The position numbers were made by a program, and so were the translations under genes. Shown here one piece after another: positions 62,490 to 64,000 of a stretch of DNA of 64,000 nucleotides (positions within the stretch are counted from its first letter, which is position 1; every line of letters begins with the position of its first letter). The DNA lies in assembly GCF_900604335.1 (NCBI RefSeq), contig NZ_UWOD01000002.1, positions 1,054,001 through 1,118,000 of the forward strand. Direction: 5' to 3'. The notes below the pieces were generated by a model that worked only from the letters and a program-made list of their open reading frames with translations, did not search any database and was not told where the DNA came from. This DNA is from Intestinibacillus sp. Marseille-P6563. Lineage in GTDB: Bacteria > Bacillota > Clostridia > Oscillospirales > Butyricicoccaceae.

Positions 62490-63434
62490 TCATTTGCTGC
62501 CGTAAAAGTCGTGATTGACAAGGGCGGTATAGTAGCTGTCAATGGTACTCGGCGCGTTGAACAGCACCGCTTTAAGATACTGCTTGATGTTGCGGATTTT
62601 GGTTGTGTTCTCCCTCATGCAGTCCAAAACAAACTCAACGTGGCTGCTGTTCAGCTTCATAAACTTTGATTTGACAAGTTCGGCGGGGTAGTCGTCCCCG
62701 GCGATACGGATTGTCTTTCGGGCTGTGCAGACGGTTTCCAGCATGATTTCTACAATCTCGTCCAAACGGTCTTTATCCATTTTGGGGTCTTGAATGAGAA
62801 TGTCATAGTCGATGTTGTCTTTGATGATTTCCCGATAAATCTCTATTGCGCTGTTTGTTTTCGCTTCCGTTCTTTTCCTTTCCGGCGGCGTAGCCGCTTC
62901 GTCCTGCTCATAAGGCAGGGGATTTAGGGAATGGAAAGGAATGGAATGGGTACTTGATAGATCAGTAATTGATTGTTCTTTACTTGATATATCTTTATTT
63001 AATTGCGTTGGATTTTCCAACGTAGGTTTTTCCTGCGTAGGTTTTTCCAACGTTGGATTATCCAATGTTGGATTTTCCAATGTAGGTAAATCCGATGTAG
63101 GCGGCTGTTCACTGCTGGTAGCTGCTTCCGGCTCTTTGGGCTGCGGCTGCTCATATATGACATAATCCGCACCGCGCAAACGTCCTTTCTCGTCGCGTTC
63201 CCGGCTGCGGACGATATATCCGGCTTTTTCAAGTTCTTTGACCGCTTCGCGGATTGCGTCGATCTTCTCCCGGTTGATGTGAGATAAGCCCGCAAGGGTA
63301 TAATCCCAATCTTCGGGTAAGGACAGCATTTGCGAAAGCAAGCCTTTTGCCTTTAAGGTGAGTTCCTTATTGCGCAAGTGGTGGTTGCTCATAACGGTAT
63401 AGCCCGTATTTCTCTCAACTCGAAAAACTGCCAT
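62490..63434 (-). CDS. Replication-initiator-like protein with a Pro-Thr-Leu-Glu repeat linker
   Basis: A 314-residue protein. The N-terminal winged helix (SNHHLRNKELTLKAKGLLS) and the C-terminal helical domain (DYDILIQDPKMDKDRLDEIVEIM) match DUF6017-type element replication proteins. Between them a linker repeats PTLEN/PTLDN/PTLEK/PTQEK about six times. It is the first gene at the right end of the element, followed by PcfB and the coupling protein. AGGAAGTG precedes the ATG. Confidence 0.8.
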   Translation of the reverse strand: MAVFRVERNTGYTVMSNHHLRNKELTLKAKGLLSQMLSLPEDWDYTLAGLSHINREKIDAIREAVKELEKAGYIVRSRERDEKGRLRGADYVIYEQPQPKEPEAATSSEQPPTSDLPTLENPTLDNPTLEKPTQEKPTLENPTQLNKDISSKEQSITDLSSTHSIPFHSLNPLPYEQDEAATPPERKRTEAKTNSAIEIYREIIKDNIDYDILIQDPKMDKDRLDEIVEIMLETVCTARKTIRIAGDDYPAELVKSKFMKLNSSHVEFVLDCMRENTTKIRNIKQYLKAVLFNAPSTIDSYYTALVNHDFYGSK

Positions 63435-63596
63435 TTTTTTATCACTTCCTTTCTCGGTCTGCGTGGAATATTAGAAAGCCGTTTTCGGCGGTTTTGGTAT
63501 TGCAGTATGCCTTTGCTGTTTTTACGTCTGAAAAGCCTTGTATTATAAGGGCTTTTTCGCGCCTAACGTTCCACGTTACCGCCTGTTTTCGGGCAT

Positions 63597-63626
63597 AAAA
63601 AAACCGCAACTCTTTTCAAGCTGCGG
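63597..63626 (-). terminator. Intrinsic terminator near the right end of the element
   Basis: CCGCA and TGCGG with partial pairing inside are followed on the minus strand by TTTTTTT. It would stop transcripts entering from the disrupted collagen gene. Confidence 0.6.
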
Positions 63627-63646
63627 CGACATATCCTACTCACTTA

Positions 63647-63689
63647 AAAACGCCATATCAAGGCTTGTCCAACCTTGCTACGGCGTTTT
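63647..63689 (-). terminator. Second hairpin terminator at the right end
   Basis: AAAACGCC pairs with GGCGTTTT, and CAAGG with CCTTG inside. The minus strand continues TTTTT. It lies between attR and the replication gene. Confidence 0.6.
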
Positions 63690-63758
63690 AGGTGTAATTA
63701 TAGGGGGTGTTTAATTGTCTTTAATGTGCTGAAAGCCGCATGGTTACGGCATTTTCCT

Positions 63759-63784
63759 TGTTGTGCATATATTGACGGGGCAGT
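63759..63784. mobile_element. attR of the serine-recombinase element
   Basis: TGTTGTGCATAT-AT-TGACGG joins the element arm to the chromosomal half-site. The AT at 63771-63772 matches the core in attL. The rebuilt attB would read CCGTGT-AT-TGACGG and the circular attP TGTTGTGCATAT-AT-TTATGCACAACA, both centred on AT. Confidence 0.75.
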
Positions 63785-64000
63785 TGCACCTGGGGCGCCC
63801 ATAGGGCCGGTCGGACCCGTTGCGCCTGGGGCACCTGTCGGGCCGGTGGGGCCGCCAGCAGGACCGGTCGGACCTGTGGGGCCCATGGCTCCTGTGGCGC
63901 CGGTTGCACCCGTAGCACCGGTCGGCCCCGTCGGGCCAGTCGGACCCGGACAACCATTGGCTCCCGGCACACCACGCGGTCCCATTGGACCGGTGGGGCC
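63773..64000 (-). pseudogene. Collagen-like surface protein, 5' part (start outside the window)
   Basis: The frame enters from the right edge with [16 protein letters not shown] and continues with G-X-Y triplets (GAT, GPT, GAP) to GATAPS at the junction. Translation would run about 25 residues into the element and stop at 63698. Collagen-like proteins of this class form filaments on the spore surface. The start codon and N-terminal anchor are not in the window. Confidence 0.85.

Larger units (their letters stand above)
23967..63772. mobile_element. Composite, degraded integrative element in the collagen-like gene
   Basis: The 39.8-kb insert is bounded by attL and attR and carries a large serine recombinase at the left end and PcfB/replication genes at the right end. 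The outer element's relaxase, VirB4 and most of its coupling protein are missing. The gap is filled by a MobL fragment, a resistance cluster, a TnpX-type unit, two IS110 copies and a group II intron. Many breakpoints fall inside genes, which shows serial insertion and deletion. Excision would fuse the two collagen halves in frame. Confidence 0.85.

Noticed and set aside
1-64000. tRNA, rRNA or tmRNA genes
   Set aside because: I saw no cloverleaf, CCA-ended gene or conserved rRNA stretch, although a covariance search was not possible.

Overview
The first 23 kb read as the chromosome of a GC-rich, spore-forming Clostridia bacterium, probably a gut Oscillospirales or Butyricicoccus-like lineage. 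The evidence is the Firmicutes operon style (recA-recX, rimO-pgsA, a DUF1385 gene before prmC), a Gram-positive LexA box before recA, and a spore-surface type collagen-like gene. The genus is my inference and cannot be fixed without a database.

Core, 1-23.1 kb: the end of an iron alcohol dehydrogenase, an asparaginase, a DUF554 membrane protein, a lipoprotein/response regulator/histidine kinase/DUF1385 cluster, prmC, recA-recX, rimO-pgsA, degV, an M24 peptidase, a CaCA antiporter, a cardiolipin synthase, an EamA transporter, two tiny paralogous proteins, trxA-trxB, a zinc alcohol dehydrogenase, a thioesterase, a MATE exporter and a DUF4186 protein. Strong intrinsic terminators separate most units.

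Mobile region, about 23,967-63,772 (39.8 kb): a degraded, composite integrative element sits inside a collagen-like (GXY-repeat) gene. The 5' part of that gene is at the right edge of the window and its 3' part is at 23.2-23.97 kb. The ends are attachment sites of the large serine recombinase at 24.0 kb, with an AT core. Precise excision would restore the collagen reading frame. The outer element keeps its integrase, small regulators, a radical-SAM 23S rRNA methyltransferase (RlmN/Cfr type) behind an attenuator leader, the start of mobC, and at the far end part of a VirD4-type coupling protein, PcfB and a replication protein. The middle of its transfer region has been lost and replaced by nested material: a truncated MobL mobilizable unit (30.1-34.0 kb), an aminoglycoside/streptothricin resistance cluster (aph(3')-III, sat4, aadE plus a methyltransferase and a nucleotidyltransferase, 34.0-39.0 kb), a second serine recombinase, a broken IS110, and a TnpX/TnpV-type unit (42.5-58.5 kb). 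That unit carries replication genes, a second MobL relaxase with its oriT, four sigma-like regulators, an intact IS110 and an ABC transporter/two-component module of the peptide-antibiotic type. The coupling-protein gene is interrupted twice: by a 2,503-bp group II intron whose boundaries can be set to the base, and by the TnpX unit.

Taken together the locus looks unable to conjugate by itself. It may still be able to excise, because integrase and both att sites are present, and to be mobilised in trans, because two MobQ-type oriT sites are present. Less familiar items are two tiny ORFs whose ribosome binding sites lie in a conserved hairpin upstream of sigma-like genes, three tandem paralogous sigma-like genes, a GGADGPT decarboxylase-type motif inserted in PgsA, and a pair of 38- and 40-residue proteins sharing FRxLVDAN.
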